A stretch of 64,000 nt of DNA from CALESS01 sp964405455 (GCA_964405455.1 CAYOOA010000007.1:7897-71896); one strand, 5' to 3'. Positions 42,494-51,972 are shown, numbered from the stretch's first letter. Translations and numbers: made by a program. Notes: a model not told the origin generated them from the letters alone.

Positions 42494-43582
42494 ATGACGA
42501 CCGAAAAAATGGAACGTAAAAGTACTTTTCTTGCCACCCTGCGCAAGCTCCTGACCAATCGGGTCAGCTCCCTGGTGATCGCTGTATTGCTTTCACTGGG
42601 CATCACCTGGCTGATTGTGGCGGTCATGAATGTCAATCCGCTCAAGGTGTTTAGCATTATGCTCAAAGGAGCAGTTGGCTCGGCAGATGCCGTGACCCAA
42701 TTGATCCAGGCCTGGGTGCCGCTGGTAATCGTATCCTGCGGGTTGCTATTCACCTTCACGACAGGGTTGTGGAATATCGGCATGGAAGGCCAGATTGAGA
42801 TGGGGGCCATCTTCAGTTACGCCGTCATCCATTATGCAACCGGTTCTGCCCTCCCCGGTCCAGTCGTAATTGTGCTCGCCATCCTCTCCGGCATGCTGGG
42901 GGGAGCGTTTTGGGCTTTCCTGGTCGGGTTGTTGAAAAACTACGGCGGGGTGAACGAGATCTTCGGCGGACTGGGTTTTAACTTCATTGCAGATGCGGTG
43001 CTGCTCTTCCTGGTGTACGGCCCGTGGAAACCGGCCGGCGTGGCCCAGGGCAGTACAAAAATGATAGAAAATATCTACTGGCTGCCGCAGCTAAAAGGTT
43101 CGTACCTGAGCCTGTGGGCGCTGGGCCTGGCCATCCTGGCGATCATTTTTGTTACAGTCATCCTGCGCGGGACGTACTTCGGTCTGCGCTTGAAAGCAGT
43201 CGGGAAAAATCCCAAGTCATCCTTCATGATGGGGATTCCCACCAGCCGATACATGCTGCTTTCCTTCATCCTCTGCGGCCTGTTTGCCGGATTAACCGGG
43301 GCATTACAGGTGACTGGATTTTTGCATGTGCTGCGAAACAACATCTCGGGCGGCTTTGGATACCTGGGTTTGATGGTCGGGATGCTGGCAAATTATCAAC
43401 CGCTGGTGGCCGCCCCGATCGCCCTGGTATTTATCGCCCTCAACAAGGGCGCCACCGGCCTGGGCATAGACTTGCGCCTGGATTCAAATATCTCCGGGGT
43501 CATCCAGGGTCTGCTGGTGTTGTTCGTCCTGATGATGGATGGGGTGAGAAAGATCCTTTCAAGAAAGGGTAAAGGAGCCTGA
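42494..43582 (+). CDS. ABC transporter permease, nucleoside/purine type (YufP-like)
   Basis: The 362-residue membrane protein has about eight to ten helices after a short basic start. GLWNIGMEGQIEMGA is the conserved motif of BPD_transp_2 permeases from nucleoside importers, and GGVNEIFGGLGFNFIAD and KAVGKNPKSS follow. It forms a heterodimer with the next gene, whose ATG is 1 nt past this stop. Confidence 0.9.
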   Translation: MTTEKMERKSTFLATLRKLLTNRVSSLVIAVLLSLGITWLIVAVMNVNPLKVFSIMLKGAVGSADAVTQLIQAWVPLVIVSCGLLFTFTTGLWNIGMEGQIEMGAIFSYAVIHYATGSALPGPVVIVLAILSGMLGGAFWAFLVGLLKNYGGVNEIFGGLGFNFIADAVLLFLVYGPWKPAGVAQGSTKMIENIYWLPQLKGSYLSLWALGLAILAIIFVTVILRGTYFGLRLKAVGKNPKSSFMMGIPTSRYMLLSFILCGLFAGLTGALQVTGFLHVLRNNISGGFGYLGLMVGMLANYQPLVAAPIALVFIALNKGATGLGIDLRLDSNISGVIQGLLVLFVLMMDGVRKILSRKGKGA

Positions 43583-43583
43583 T

Positions 43584-44576
43584 ATGGATAGCACTCTTCT
43601 CTTGAGCTTTGGATCCATTTTCGCCTGGGCGGGACCGATTGTCTTTGCTGTGATGGGTGAGACCCTGACGGAGAAGGCCGGGGTGATCAACCTGTCATTG
43701 AACGGCAGCATTATCCTCTCAGCCATGGTTGGGTTTGCAGTGGCCACCAGTACAGGCAGCTTCCTGCTGGGGTTTTTGGGTGGGGCTCTGACCGGGGCTT
43801 TGATTGCCCTGATCATAGCTTTCATGAGCATCACCCTCAAGCAGTCCCAGGTGGCGGTGGGCTACGTGCTGGCTCTCTCCACCAAGAGCCTGGCTTATTT
43901 TGCCGGTGCTCCCTTCATCGGACGGCCGGTTATGCAGCTTCCCCTGGTTAAAATCCCCTTCCTGGATAATCTGCCGATCCTGGGGCCGATTTTTTTCAAC
44001 AAGACCCTGCTTACATATTTCAGCTACCTGCTGATCATCGTCTGCTTCATCTGGATTTTCAAAACGAGCCACGGCTTGATTTTGCAGGGCATTGGCGAAC
44101 GGCCGGCCGCTTCCTATGTGCGCGGATCCAATGTCAACCGGCTGCGCTATATTTATACCGCCCTGGGCGGCGCACTGGTTGGAATCGGTGGAGCGCTGTA
44201 CTCGTTGAGTGTGAAAACCTGGAATGGGCAGCTTTCCGGCATTGATGGAATTGGCTGGATTGCGCTGGCGATCACGATCTTTGGCGGCTGGCACCCCATC
44301 AAGGGCGCGCTGGGATCCTATCTCTTTGTTCTCCTGCAGTGGCTGGGGATCACTTTGCAGCCGGTGATGCCGAATGTCAATTCGCGCATCTTCCAGGTGG
44401 CGCCCTTCCCGCTGATGATCCTGGCGCTGCTGTTCGTCAATATTGGCAATGCAGAATGGGTGGATCGAACCCTGGCCGGCTTGCCGGAGGATGCCCGCCG
44501 TATTCTTTCGCGGATCCTGCGCGGTATGCGTACTTCACCCCCGGCCTCCCTGGGGACGCCATTTGAGAATGAGTAG
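43584..44576 (+). CDS. ABC transporter permease, nucleoside/purine type (YufQ-like)
   Basis: The 330-residue polytopic permease has GETLTEKAGVINLSLNG, the second-permease signature of this importer family, and LQGIGERPAASYVRGSNVNRLR as the coupling helix region. Its ATG lies directly after the YufP-like gene. With the binding protein and ATPase it makes a complete importer. Confidence 0.9.
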   Translation: MDSTLLLSFGSIFAWAGPIVFAVMGETLTEKAGVINLSLNGSIILSAMVGFAVATSTGSFLLGFLGGALTGALIALIIAFMSITLKQSQVAVGYVLALSTKSLAYFAGAPFIGRPVMQLPLVKIPFLDNLPILGPIFFNKTLLTYFSYLLIIVCFIWIFKTSHGLILQGIGERPAASYVRGSNVNRLRYIYTALGGALVGIGGALYSLSVKTWNGQLSGIDGIGWIALAITIFGGWHPIKGALGSYLFVLLQWLGITLQPVMPNVNSRIFQVAPFPLMILALLFVNIGNAEWVDRTLAGLPEDARRILSRILRGMRTSPPASLGTPFENE

Positions 44577-44614
44577 TTGGTAAAATATCAATCTGTGTAT
44601 GACAGGATAAGAGC

Positions 44615-45865
44615 GTGACAGAAACGTTTTCTCATTACCATTGTTCAATATGCGGTACCACCTACGCCCCTGGCGAGGTGACCTACACCTGTCCAAAAGA
44701 TGGCGGGAACCTGGATGTGATCCTGGATATTGAACATATCCAGCGGTTTGTCAATCCGCAGTCGATTTTCTCCAGCCCGGAACCTTCCCTGTGGCGGTAT
44801 CTGCCCCTCCTGCCAGTACCAGAGCCGGGCGGATTTGACACCCCCCTGCACATGGCCGGGTGGACGCCAGTCTATCAACCGCCAGCCTTGAAGACCAAGC
44901 TGGGTCTGTCCCAGTTGTGGATAAAGGATGAAGGGCGAAACCCGACTGCTTCCTTCAAGGATCGAGCCAGCGCTGTTTTGGTGGCTCGTGCCAGGCAGAT
45001 CGGTGCTGATATTGTGGTGACAGCCTCCACCGGAAACGCCGGGGCGGCCCTGGCCGGGATGGCGGCAGCCGTGGGGCAGAAAGCCATCATTTTTGCCCCG
45101 GCCAAGGCTCCGCCGGCCAAAATTGCCCAATTGCTGATCTTTGGCGCGCAGGTCATCCTGGTGGATGGAAACTATGATTCAGCCTTTGACCTGACCATCG
45201 AAGCCGCCAACGAATTCGGATGGTATTGTCGCAACACGGGCTATAACCCCTTCACAGCCGAAGGGAAGAAGACGGCCGCCCTGGAAATCTGGGAGTCGGT
45301 CATTCGCCACCAACCGCGCGGATCAAAACCGCTGTGCATCTTTGTTTCGGTGGGAGATGGCAACATCATTTCCGGGATGCACAAGGGCTTCAAGGATTTA
45401 CTCGACCTGGGCTGGCTGGAACAGATGCCGCGCTTGTTCGGGGTGCAGAGTGAGCAGTCGGCCGCCGTAGCCAACGCCTACTTTGCCGGGAATGAAGAAA
45501 TCATTCCAGTGGCTGCAACCACCATTGCGGACAGCATCTCAGCCGATCTGCCGCGCGACGGCGTGCGTGCGGTGCGGGCTGCCACCCAAACGAACGGCGC
45601 CTATATCACCGTTCCGGATGCCGATATCTACAGCGGGATCGCCGAGCTCGGCCGGGTGGGCATCTTCACCGAACCCGCTGGCGCTACCGCTTATGTTGGA
45701 ATGGTAAAAGCCCTGTCCTCCGGGCTGGTGATGCCGGAGGATCCCATCCTGGTCATGAGCACGGGCAGCGGTCTCAAGGATATTCGCGCGGCCATGGCAG
45801 CCGTGCCCCCAGCACCTGTAATTGAACCCAGCCTGAAGGCGCTCAAGGCGCACCTGGGGAAATAA
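44615..45865 (+). CDS. Threonine-synthase-like PLP enzyme with N-terminal zinc ribbon
   Basis: The 416-residue protein starts at GTG and opens with a rubredoxin-like Cys4 ribbon (CSIC...CPKDGG), as in many archaeal and bacterial ThrC proteins. The PLP Lys lies in NPTASFKDRAS and the phosphate-binding loop is ASTGNAGAALAG. Homoserine phosphate would be the classical substrate, but no threonine genes are near and it sits in a purine-catabolic island. A lyase role on a diaminopropionate-, serine- or threonine-like intermediate is possible. The sequence alone does not decide. Confidence 0.75.
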   Translation: MTETFSHYHCSICGTTYAPGEVTYTCPKDGGNLDVILDIEHIQRFVNPQSIFSSPEPSLWRYLPLLPVPEPGGFDTPLHMAGWTPVYQPPALKTKLGLSQLWIKDEGRNPTASFKDRASAVLVARARQIGADIVVTASTGNAGAALAGMAAAVGQKAIIFAPAKAPPAKIAQLLIFGAQVILVDGNYDSAFDLTIEAANEFGWYCRNTGYNPFTAEGKKTAALEIWESVIRHQPRGSKPLCIFVSVGDGNIISGMHKGFKDLLDLGWLEQMPRLFGVQSEQSAAVANAYFAGNEEIIPVAATTIADSISADLPRDGVRAVRAATQTNGAYITVPDADIYSGIAELGRVGIFTEPAGATAYVGMVKALSSGLVMPEDPILVMSTGSGLKDIRAAMAAVPPAPVIEPSLKALKAHLGK

Positions 45866-45882
45866 CCACGCAAAGGAGCGAA

Positions 45883-46851
45883 ATGAAACCAAAATACACC
45901 ATCATCGCCCCTGTATTTAACGAAGAGGAGAGCCTGCCTGTTCTTTACAAGCGGGTGAAAGAAGTAATGGATTCAACCGGCGAAGCATGGGAGCTGGTGC
46001 TGATTGATGATGGCAGCAAGGATAAATCCTCCGAAATCATGCACAACCTGGCCGCCCAGGACGAGCGAGTGCGGCCGATCATTTTCGCCCGCAACTTCGG
46101 TCACCAGATCGCGGTGACTGCCGGCCTGGATTACAGTCGGGGAGAGGCCGTGGTCATCATCGATGCCGACCTGCAAGATCCACCGGAGGTCATCCTGGAG
46201 ATGATCGCCAAGTGGAAGGAAGGCTACCAGGTTGTGTATGCCGTCCGGGCTGAGCGGGAAGGCGAGACCTGGTTTAAGAAGATGACTGCCTCCCTGTTTT
46301 ACCGCATCATTTACCGCATCACGGATGTAAAAATTCCGCTGGATACCGGCGACTTTCGGCTGCTGGATCGCAAAGTGGTGGACGTGATGGGTAAAATGCG
46401 GGAACGCCACCGCTTTCTGCGCGGGATGTCCTCCTGGATTGGTTTCAAACAGGTGGGCGTCAATTACAAGCGGGCCGCCCGCTACGCCGGATCCACGAAG
46501 TATCCTTTCAAAAAGATGCTCAAGCTGGCCCTGACCGCCATCACCAGCTTCTCTTATTTCCCGCTGCAATTGGCAACTTATCTCGGTTTTATGGCCGCCG
46601 GGATTGCGGTAATTGCCATTCCGGTTGTGATTATTTTGCGGCTAACCGGCAGTGCAGCCTTCAGCGGCCAGGCCTCCACCTTGCTGGCCGTGCTATTCCT
46701 GGGCGGTGTTCAACTGCTCTCCCTGGGCATCCTGGGAGAATATGTTGGCCGCATTTATGATGAAGTCAAGGGCCGCCCGCTGTATATTGTCAGCGAAGGC
46801 CCCGATGAAATTACCAAATCAAAGGTTCAGGAGACCGAGAACAATGGCTAA
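45883..46851 (+). CDS. Glycosyltransferase family 2, membrane-bound (DPM1/GtrB-like)
   Basis: The 322-residue protein has the GT-A start TIIAPVFNEEESLPVLY, DDGSKD and the catalytic IDADLQDPP (DxD). Two C-terminal membrane helices lie at about 228-255 and 262-290 and end with EYVGRIYDEVKGRP. Such enzymes move a sugar to a polyprenyl phosphate. Its function does not fit purine breakdown, yet it lies between two PLP genes with a 17-nt gap before and an 8-nt overlap after, so it is co-transcribed with them. Confidence 0.9.
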   Translation: MKPKYTIIAPVFNEEESLPVLYKRVKEVMDSTGEAWELVLIDDGSKDKSSEIMHNLAAQDERVRPIIFARNFGHQIAVTAGLDYSRGEAVVIIDADLQDPPEVILEMIAKWKEGYQVVYAVRAEREGETWFKKMTASLFYRIIYRITDVKIPLDTGDFRLLDRKVVDVMGKMRERHRFLRGMSSWIGFKQVGVNYKRAARYAGSTKYPFKKMLKLALTAITSFSYFPLQLATYLGFMAAGIAVIAIPVVIILRLTGSAAFSGQASTLLAVLFLGGVQLLSLGILGEYVGRIYDEVKGRPLYIVSEGPDEITKSKVQETENNG

Positions 46852-48319
46852 AATTGATTTGACTGTCCATCCGGAACGCCTGGAGCGCACGGTGAAACGG
46901 GCGCGCGAACGGAATATTATCGTCCCGACTTTTGCCCAGATGCGCAACCCGGCAATGATCCCAGCCCGTGTGCGCGAAGAGTTAAAGGGGATTGGTCTGT
47001 GGGATGTTCACCCCCGCAACCTGTTCCGGATCACCTGGCATAACCAGCCGGTGGTCAAAGGCGGTTCTTTTGGCGGCGTGAATTACCTGGAATTCCCCTC
47101 CAGCCTGACGGGCACCAAGGCCCGCCTGATTGCAGTGGTTGGCAAATGGTTCCCGACTGGCGCGCATAAGGTTGGCGCGGCGTTTGGCTGTCTGGCTCCC
47201 CGCCTGGTAACAGGCCAGTTTGATCCAACCACGCAGAAAGCAGTCTGGCCGTCCACCGGCAACTACTGCCGCGGCGGTGCATATGATTCCGCCCTGCTGG
47301 GCTGCTCTTCCATCGCCATCCTGCCGGAAGGCATGAGCCGCGAACGTTTTGAGTGGCTTTCCCGGATTGCTTCCGAGGTGATTGCCACCCCGGGCACGGA
47401 AAGCAACGTCAAGGAAATCTTTGACAAGTGCTGGGAACTGCGCCGCAGCGGCCAGGATTTGATGATCTTCAACCAGTTTGAGGAGTTTGGCAATTACCTG
47501 TGGCACTATGAAATCACAGGCCATGCCATCGAAGAAGTCCTCCAGCATGTGATGGGACCGAACGACCATTACCGCGGGGTAGCCCTGACTACCGGTTCGG
47601 CCGGGACGATTGGCTGCGGAGATTATCTCAAACAAGCCTTCCCGACCAGCAAGATTGTTGCCAGTGAAGCCCTACAATGCCCAACCTTGTTGCAGAACGG
47701 CTTCGGCGCTCACCGGATTGAAGGCATCGGCGACAAGCATGTGCCGTGGATCCACAATATCATGAATACGGACTTCGTCACGGCCATTGATGACAATGAC
47801 GTGGTGGACATCATGCGGCTCTTCAACGAGCCGGAAGGCCGCAAGTACCTGGTTAAGAAGGGCGTACCGGAAGAAGTTGTTTCACACCTGGACCTGATGG
47901 GCTATTCCGGCATTGCCAACATGCTCTCGGCCATCAAGTTTGCCAAGTGGAACGAATTGGGCAGCAATGATATCGTCATGTTCGTCCTGACCGACTCGAT
48001 GGAATTGTACGGTTCGCGCATTGAGGAATACCGAGGCGCTTTTGGTGAGTTCACTGACTTTGATGCAGCCGAATCCTTTGCAAGTGCCCTTCACGGCACA
48101 TCCACGGACGCCATGCAGGAGCTGACCTACCCGGATCGCAAACGCATCCACAACCTGAAATATTACACCTGGGTTGAGCAGCAAGGCCGCACGTACGAAG
48201 AAATCCAGGCTCAGTGGTACGATCCAAATTACTGGACTGACCTGCAGAAGCAGATCCCGGAAATTGACGCGTTGATCACTGAATTCAACGCAAAGGTTGG
48301 CCTGGTCAAAGATTACTAA
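46844..48319 (+). CDS. Fold-type-II PLP-dependent enzyme (TrpB-superfamily), uncharacterised
   Basis: I start at MAKIDLTVH (46844), overlapping the glycosyltransferase stop by 8 nt, giving 491 residues. The PLP Lys is in FPTGAHKVGAAFG, close to the GAHK of tryptophan synthase beta. The phosphate site is PSTGNYCRGGAYDSA, and TTGSAGTIGCGDYLKQ follows. The large size and a C-terminal region with VLTDSMELYGSR separate it from cysteine synthase and threonine dehydratase. In this context a 2,3-diaminopropionate- or related amino-acid ammonia-lyase is attractive, but the motif order differs from E. coli YgeX. Confidence 0.7.
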   Translation: MAKIDLTVHPERLERTVKRARERNIIVPTFAQMRNPAMIPARVREELKGIGLWDVHPRNLFRITWHNQPVVKGGSFGGVNYLEFPSSLTGTKARLIAVVGKWFPTGAHKVGAAFGCLAPRLVTGQFDPTTQKAVWPSTGNYCRGGAYDSALLGCSSIAILPEGMSRERFEWLSRIASEVIATPGTESNVKEIFDKCWELRRSGQDLMIFNQFEEFGNYLWHYEITGHAIEEVLQHVMGPNDHYRGVALTTGSAGTIGCGDYLKQAFPTSKIVASEALQCPTLLQNGFGAHRIEGIGDKHVPWIHNIMNTDFVTAIDDNDVVDIMRLFNEPEGRKYLVKKGVPEEVVSHLDLMGYSGIANMLSAIKFAKWNELGSNDIVMFVLTDSMELYGSRIEEYRGAFGEFTDFDAAESFASALHGTSTDAMQELTYPDRKRIHNLKYYTWVEQQGRTYEEIQAQWYDPNYWTDLQKQIPEIDALITEFNAKVGLVKDY

Positions 48320-48322
48320 AGT

Positions 48323-48916
48323 ATGGGCGCATATCCTCCGGCTGAATCTCTCGTCCTGGTGGCGGTCCTACCCGCACAGAGGGACCTGGAGATTGCCCGT
48401 CTGCTGGGCTGGTACCGCATTCCGCTGCGTTTTGCACCCAAAGTGGTGGCAGTGGATTACCTGGCTTTTTACCAGACCGGAGCCTTTGGTTCGGAGGACC
48501 GCTGGCAGATCACCCGTTTTGCCGCGGTACGCGGGCATGAATTGACGACCCGGCGGGAATTGTTCCGGGATGAACCCGACCATCCGCGGGCGAACGAGGA
48601 ATATTACAAGCTACAAATTGGGCCGCTCCAGGTACTGGAGCGGCCCCTGCCTGCGGGGAAATGGAAACGGATCACGTTTCTTTATACGACAGGGGCACTT
48701 TTTGAAACCGCCCAGACGATCAATGACCTGGTGGTGCGGTCGGAGGAGCGCGAAGTGCTCTGGCGGTCGCTACGGGAACGAGCCCTGGCCAGTGGGCAGT
48801 ATCATGCCAATGAATTACCTGAATTTGACCTTGACCCTGCGCTGTTGGCGATGTTGGGGGCGGCCTTTCACAGGGCAGGAGAAGCCGGGGTTGGTAATCC
48901 TTCCAGAGACTGGTAA
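48323..48916 (+). CDS. Hypothetical protein in the purine island
   Basis: The 197-residue soluble protein begins 3 nt after the PLP enzyme stop. I recognise no family. Visible features are an N-terminal stretch LVAVLPAQRDLEIARLLGWYRIPLR, aromatic-rich motifs (VDYLAFYQT, EYYKLQIGPL) and a helical C-terminal half. No membrane segments, Cys pairs or nucleotide motifs are seen. Tight spacing on both sides supports it as a real gene that travels with the island. Confidence 0.65.
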   Translation: MGAYPPAESLVLVAVLPAQRDLEIARLLGWYRIPLRFAPKVVAVDYLAFYQTGAFGSEDRWQITRFAAVRGHELTTRRELFRDEPDHPRANEEYYKLQIGPLQVLERPLPAGKWKRITFLYTTGALFETAQTINDLVVRSEEREVLWRSLRERALASGQYHANELPEFDLDPALLAMLGAAFHRAGEAGVGNPSRDW

Positions 48917-48919
48917 AAT
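48891..48919 (+). promoter_or_regulatory. Possible internal promoter ahead of the hydantoinase gene
   Basis: TTGGTA and TAAAAT with 17 nt between lie at the 3' end of the hypothetical gene. The hydantoinase ATG follows 30 nt later with AGGAGG. No GntR-type operator is present here. Confidence 0.4.
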
Positions 48920-48949
48920 CATAGTCAGGCTCTATTCAGGAGGTCTAAT

Positions 48950-50371
48950 ATGGCGCTATTGATTCGTTCCGGCACCCTTATTACGGCTGCAGAGACTTTC
49001 CAGGCGGATATCCTGGTGGATGAAGAGAAAATCGTTGCCATCGGGGTGGATTTACCTGTTCCCCCGGATACGCAGGTTGTTGATGCAACCGGCAAGTTGA
49101 TCATGCCGGGTGGGGTGGATGTGCATACCCACCTGGACCTGCCCATGGCCGGGACCATCTCCTCGGACGATCATTACACCGGGCACAAGGCAGCCGCGTT
49201 TGGCGGCACCACGACGGTAATTGATTTCGTTCCCCTGGATAACCGCAGTTTGCGAGCCAATATTGATGACTGGCATGCCAAGGCAGATCCAAAGGCAGCC
49301 ATTGATTTTGGCTTCCACATGAATATCACCCGCTTCTCATCCGAGATTGCAGCTGAAATTCCCTCGCTGGTGGAAGAAGGAATCACCTCTGTAAAAGTTT
49401 TTACAGCATACAACAACCGGCTGCGCATATCAGATGGTGAAATCTTCCAGGTCATGCGGATTGCCCGCCAGCACGGAATGCTGACCATGCTGCATGCAGA
49501 AAACGGAGATGTGATTGAACTGCTCGTAGCCGAAGCCCTGGCTGAAGGAAAAACAACGCCAGAATGGCACGCTCACACGCGTCCCTCCTGGGGAGCAGTG
49601 GAGGCCTCGCTACGCGGGGCGGCTTTGGCAGCCCAGACGCGCGCGCCACTGTATATCGTTCACATGAACGCGGCCGGTGAAGTGGATATGTTGAAGTATG
49701 CCCGAGACCTGGGGCTGCCGGTGATGGGTGAAACCTGCCCCCAGTACCTGTTCTTCACGGTGGATGATCTGCGCCGCCCGGATGGGGCGAAATGGATTTG
49801 CTCCCCGCCCATGCGCACCTCTGCCGATAATGCCCGACTGTGGCAAGGCCTTCAGGATGGAATTGTTCAGACAGTAGCCACAGACCATTGCCCATTTTTC
49901 TTTGACGGGACGCGATCGATTGATTACGAGGGCAAACCGATTGCCATTCCTGGCAAGGAACTGGGTCGGGATGATTTTACAAAGATTCCCAATGGCCTGC
50001 CGGGGGTGGGGGATCGTCTGCCAATCCTTTGGACGTACGGTGTGCGGGCAGGAAGGTTGACACCGAACCAATTTGTCGCGCTCAATGCCACCAACCCGGC
50101 CAAGATTTTCGGTATGTACCCGCACAAAGGGGCGCTGGTTCCCGGAGCCGATGCGGATATCCTGGTTTGGGACCCCGGGCGGTGGCTTAATTACGGCGTT
50201 CAACACGCCCAGCACCGGACGGATTACAACTTATATGAAGGATGGGAACTGGTGGGCTACCCTGACCAGGTTTATCTGCGCGGCCACCTGATCGTCGAGC
50301 GCGGTCAATGGTTTGGCCGTCCCGGAATGGGAAGATACCTTCACCGCCAGCCTTTTGCCCCGGTGATTTAG
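48950..50371 (+). CDS. Dihydropyrimidinase / hydantoinase
   Basis: The 473-residue cyclic amidohydrolase has DVHTHLDLPM (first two metal His), the carboxylated Lys region ITSVKVFTAYN, HAENGD, IVHMNAAGE and the metal Asp in ATDHCPFFF. Such enzymes open dihydropyrimidine or hydantoin rings to N-carbamoyl acids. Within this island the natural substrate may be a hydantoin- or dihydropyrimidine-type intermediate of purine breakdown. E. coli hyuA holds the same place in its yge cluster. A strong AGGAGG precedes the ATG. Confidence 0.9.
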   Translation: MALLIRSGTLITAAETFQADILVDEEKIVAIGVDLPVPPDTQVVDATGKLIMPGGVDVHTHLDLPMAGTISSDDHYTGHKAAAFGGTTTVIDFVPLDNRSLRANIDDWHAKADPKAAIDFGFHMNITRFSSEIAAEIPSLVEEGITSVKVFTAYNNRLRISDGEIFQVMRIARQHGMLTMLHAENGDVIELLVAEALAEGKTTPEWHAHTRPSWGAVEASLRGAALAAQTRAPLYIVHMNAAGEVDMLKYARDLGLPVMGETCPQYLFFTVDDLRRPDGAKWICSPPMRTSADNARLWQGLQDGIVQTVATDHCPFFFDGTRSIDYEGKPIAIPGKELGRDDFTKIPNGLPGVGDRLPILWTYGVRAGRLTPNQFVALNATNPAKIFGMYPHKGALVPGADADILVWDPGRWLNYGVQHAQHRTDYNLYEGWELVGYPDQVYLRGHLIVERGQWFGRPGMGRYLHRQPFAPVI

Positions 50372-51972
50372 TGCTTACTTTGCTGCCGGCCTTGATTTTG
50401 CTGGTCACCGCCCTGGTGGTGATCGTGATCCACCGCCTACGTCCCAACCTGGGCGTTGCCTGGTTCCTTTCTGTTGCAGCGGCGGCCATATCCATGGGGC
50501 TGATGATTTTTTATCATTGGCATGAACCGGGTGGATTAACCTTTGATCGCTGGTTACCGGTCACTCAGCAAACCCCACAAATCCTGTTCCAGCTGGATGC
50601 TGTGTCATGGAGTTATGGCATCAGCCTGCTTGGCCTGCTGTTGGCCATTCTCCTGACCGCTCCCGTGCGTCTGCAATATAAATCCAACCCGATCACCTGG
50701 GCGGGCAACTTGGGGATTGCCGGGGCAGCTTTGCTGGGTATTTTGTCGGCTTCCCCGTTGACCCTGGTATTGACCTGGACGATCCTGGATTTACTGGATC
50801 TAGTCATCACCCTTTCCTCTTCAGCCGAGTCCCGTACCAGCCGTTCTGCGGTCGTCTTCTTCTTGTTCCGATTGGCCGGTTCCTTCCTGGTTTTCTGGGC
50901 CATGGGTATCAGTCGGGCATATGGGGCTGAATTGCAATTTTCGAGTGCAGACCCACGAGCAGCTATCTTCCTACTGCTGGCCGTCGGTCTCCGGTTGGGA
51001 GTGCTTCCGCTCGCCTTACCTTTTTCCCAGGAAGTTCTGCGGAGAAGGGGCATCGGAACCATGCTGCGCTTATCTGCACCGGCGGCCAGTCTGGGCGTCA
51101 TTGCCCATCTTTCTGCGACAGTTGTACCAGCGAGCATTTCCCGGTTGCTGCTGGCCCTGGTTGGGCTTTCTGTCATTTATGGAGCGACGATGTGGCTGGC
51201 TGCCGGGGATGAAGTGGAAGGCCGGCAGTACTGGATTCTGGCCCTGGCTGGCATGGCTGTTGGATCAGCCATCCGCGGCCAACCCCAGGCCAGCCTGGCC
51301 TGGGGCGTTGCCATGATCCTTTCGGGAGGGCTTTTGTTCCTCTATTCCACCCGGCCGAGATGGGCGATTATTCTGCCGGCTTTGGGTTTGCTGGGGTTGA
51401 CCGGTTTACCGTTCACTCCGTCCGCCAGTGGTTGGAACGGTTTGATTGTTTTGCCATTTACCCTGCCGGATTTTTTCTTTCTGGCAGCCCATTCATTATT
51501 GTTACTCGGTTATCTCCGTCATTTTCTGCGTCCGGGTGACGCCCCTTCCGAGGTGGAACGCTGGCAGCAGGTCACCTATTACCAGGGCCTGGCTATCCTC
51601 ATCCTGGCCGGATGGCTGATCGGAATTTTTGGCTTCAGTGGCTCGTTTTCCATCGGGTACTGGTGGGCCAGCATGATCCCGGCGCTAATCGTACTCCTCT
51701 CAGTCGGTGTGTACCTGTACCTGAAACGCAAAGGATTCGAGTTAAGTCAGTTTCAAGGTGGTTGGTTGATTAAATTAGGGATACGCGTTGGCAACATCCT
51801 CTCAACCATCCTGAGGCTCAACTGGCTATATTCTTTTTTCTGGAAGGTGTTTAATTGGTTGGGGCGCCTGGTCCAGCTTGTCACGAATATGCTGGAAGGG
51901 GCTGGCGGCGTGCTGTGGGTGTTTGTGCTGCTGGTATTGATCCTCACATTTCTCCAGGTAGGGGCTCCATGA
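50371..51972 (+). CDS. Complex-I/hydrogenase-4-like proton-channel subunit 1 (degenerate)
   Basis: Translation starts at a GTG whose first base is the last base of the hydantoinase stop, giving 533 residues with about 14 membrane helices. The pattern resembles NuoL/M/N or HyfB-type antiporter subunits. The helix-5 Glu segment reads LTWTILDLLDLV (Thr where WE is expected), and the helix-7 Lys region reads GLRLGVLPL with Arg. These changes suggest altered or lost proton conduction. It overlaps the next gene by 4 nt. Confidence 0.7.
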   Translation: MLTLLPALILLVTALVVIVIHRLRPNLGVAWFLSVAAAAISMGLMIFYHWHEPGGLTFDRWLPVTQQTPQILFQLDAVSWSYGISLLGLLLAILLTAPVRLQYKSNPITWAGNLGIAGAALLGILSASPLTLVLTWTILDLLDLVITLSSSAESRTSRSAVVFFLFRLAGSFLVFWAMGISRAYGAELQFSSADPRAAIFLLLAVGLRLGVLPLALPFSQEVLRRRGIGTMLRLSAPAASLGVIAHLSATVVPASISRLLLALVGLSVIYGATMWLAAGDEVEGRQYWILALAGMAVGSAIRGQPQASLAWGVAMILSGGLLFLYSTRPRWAIILPALGLLGLTGLPFTPSASGWNGLIVLPFTLPDFFFLAAHSLLLLGYLRHFLRPGDAPSEVERWQQVTYYQGLAILILAGWLIGIFGFSGSFSIGYWWASMIPALIVLLSVGVYLYLKRKGFELSQFQGGWLIKLGIRVGNILSTILRLNWLYSFFWKVFNWLGRLVQLVTNMLEGAGGVLWVFVLLVLILTFLQVGAP

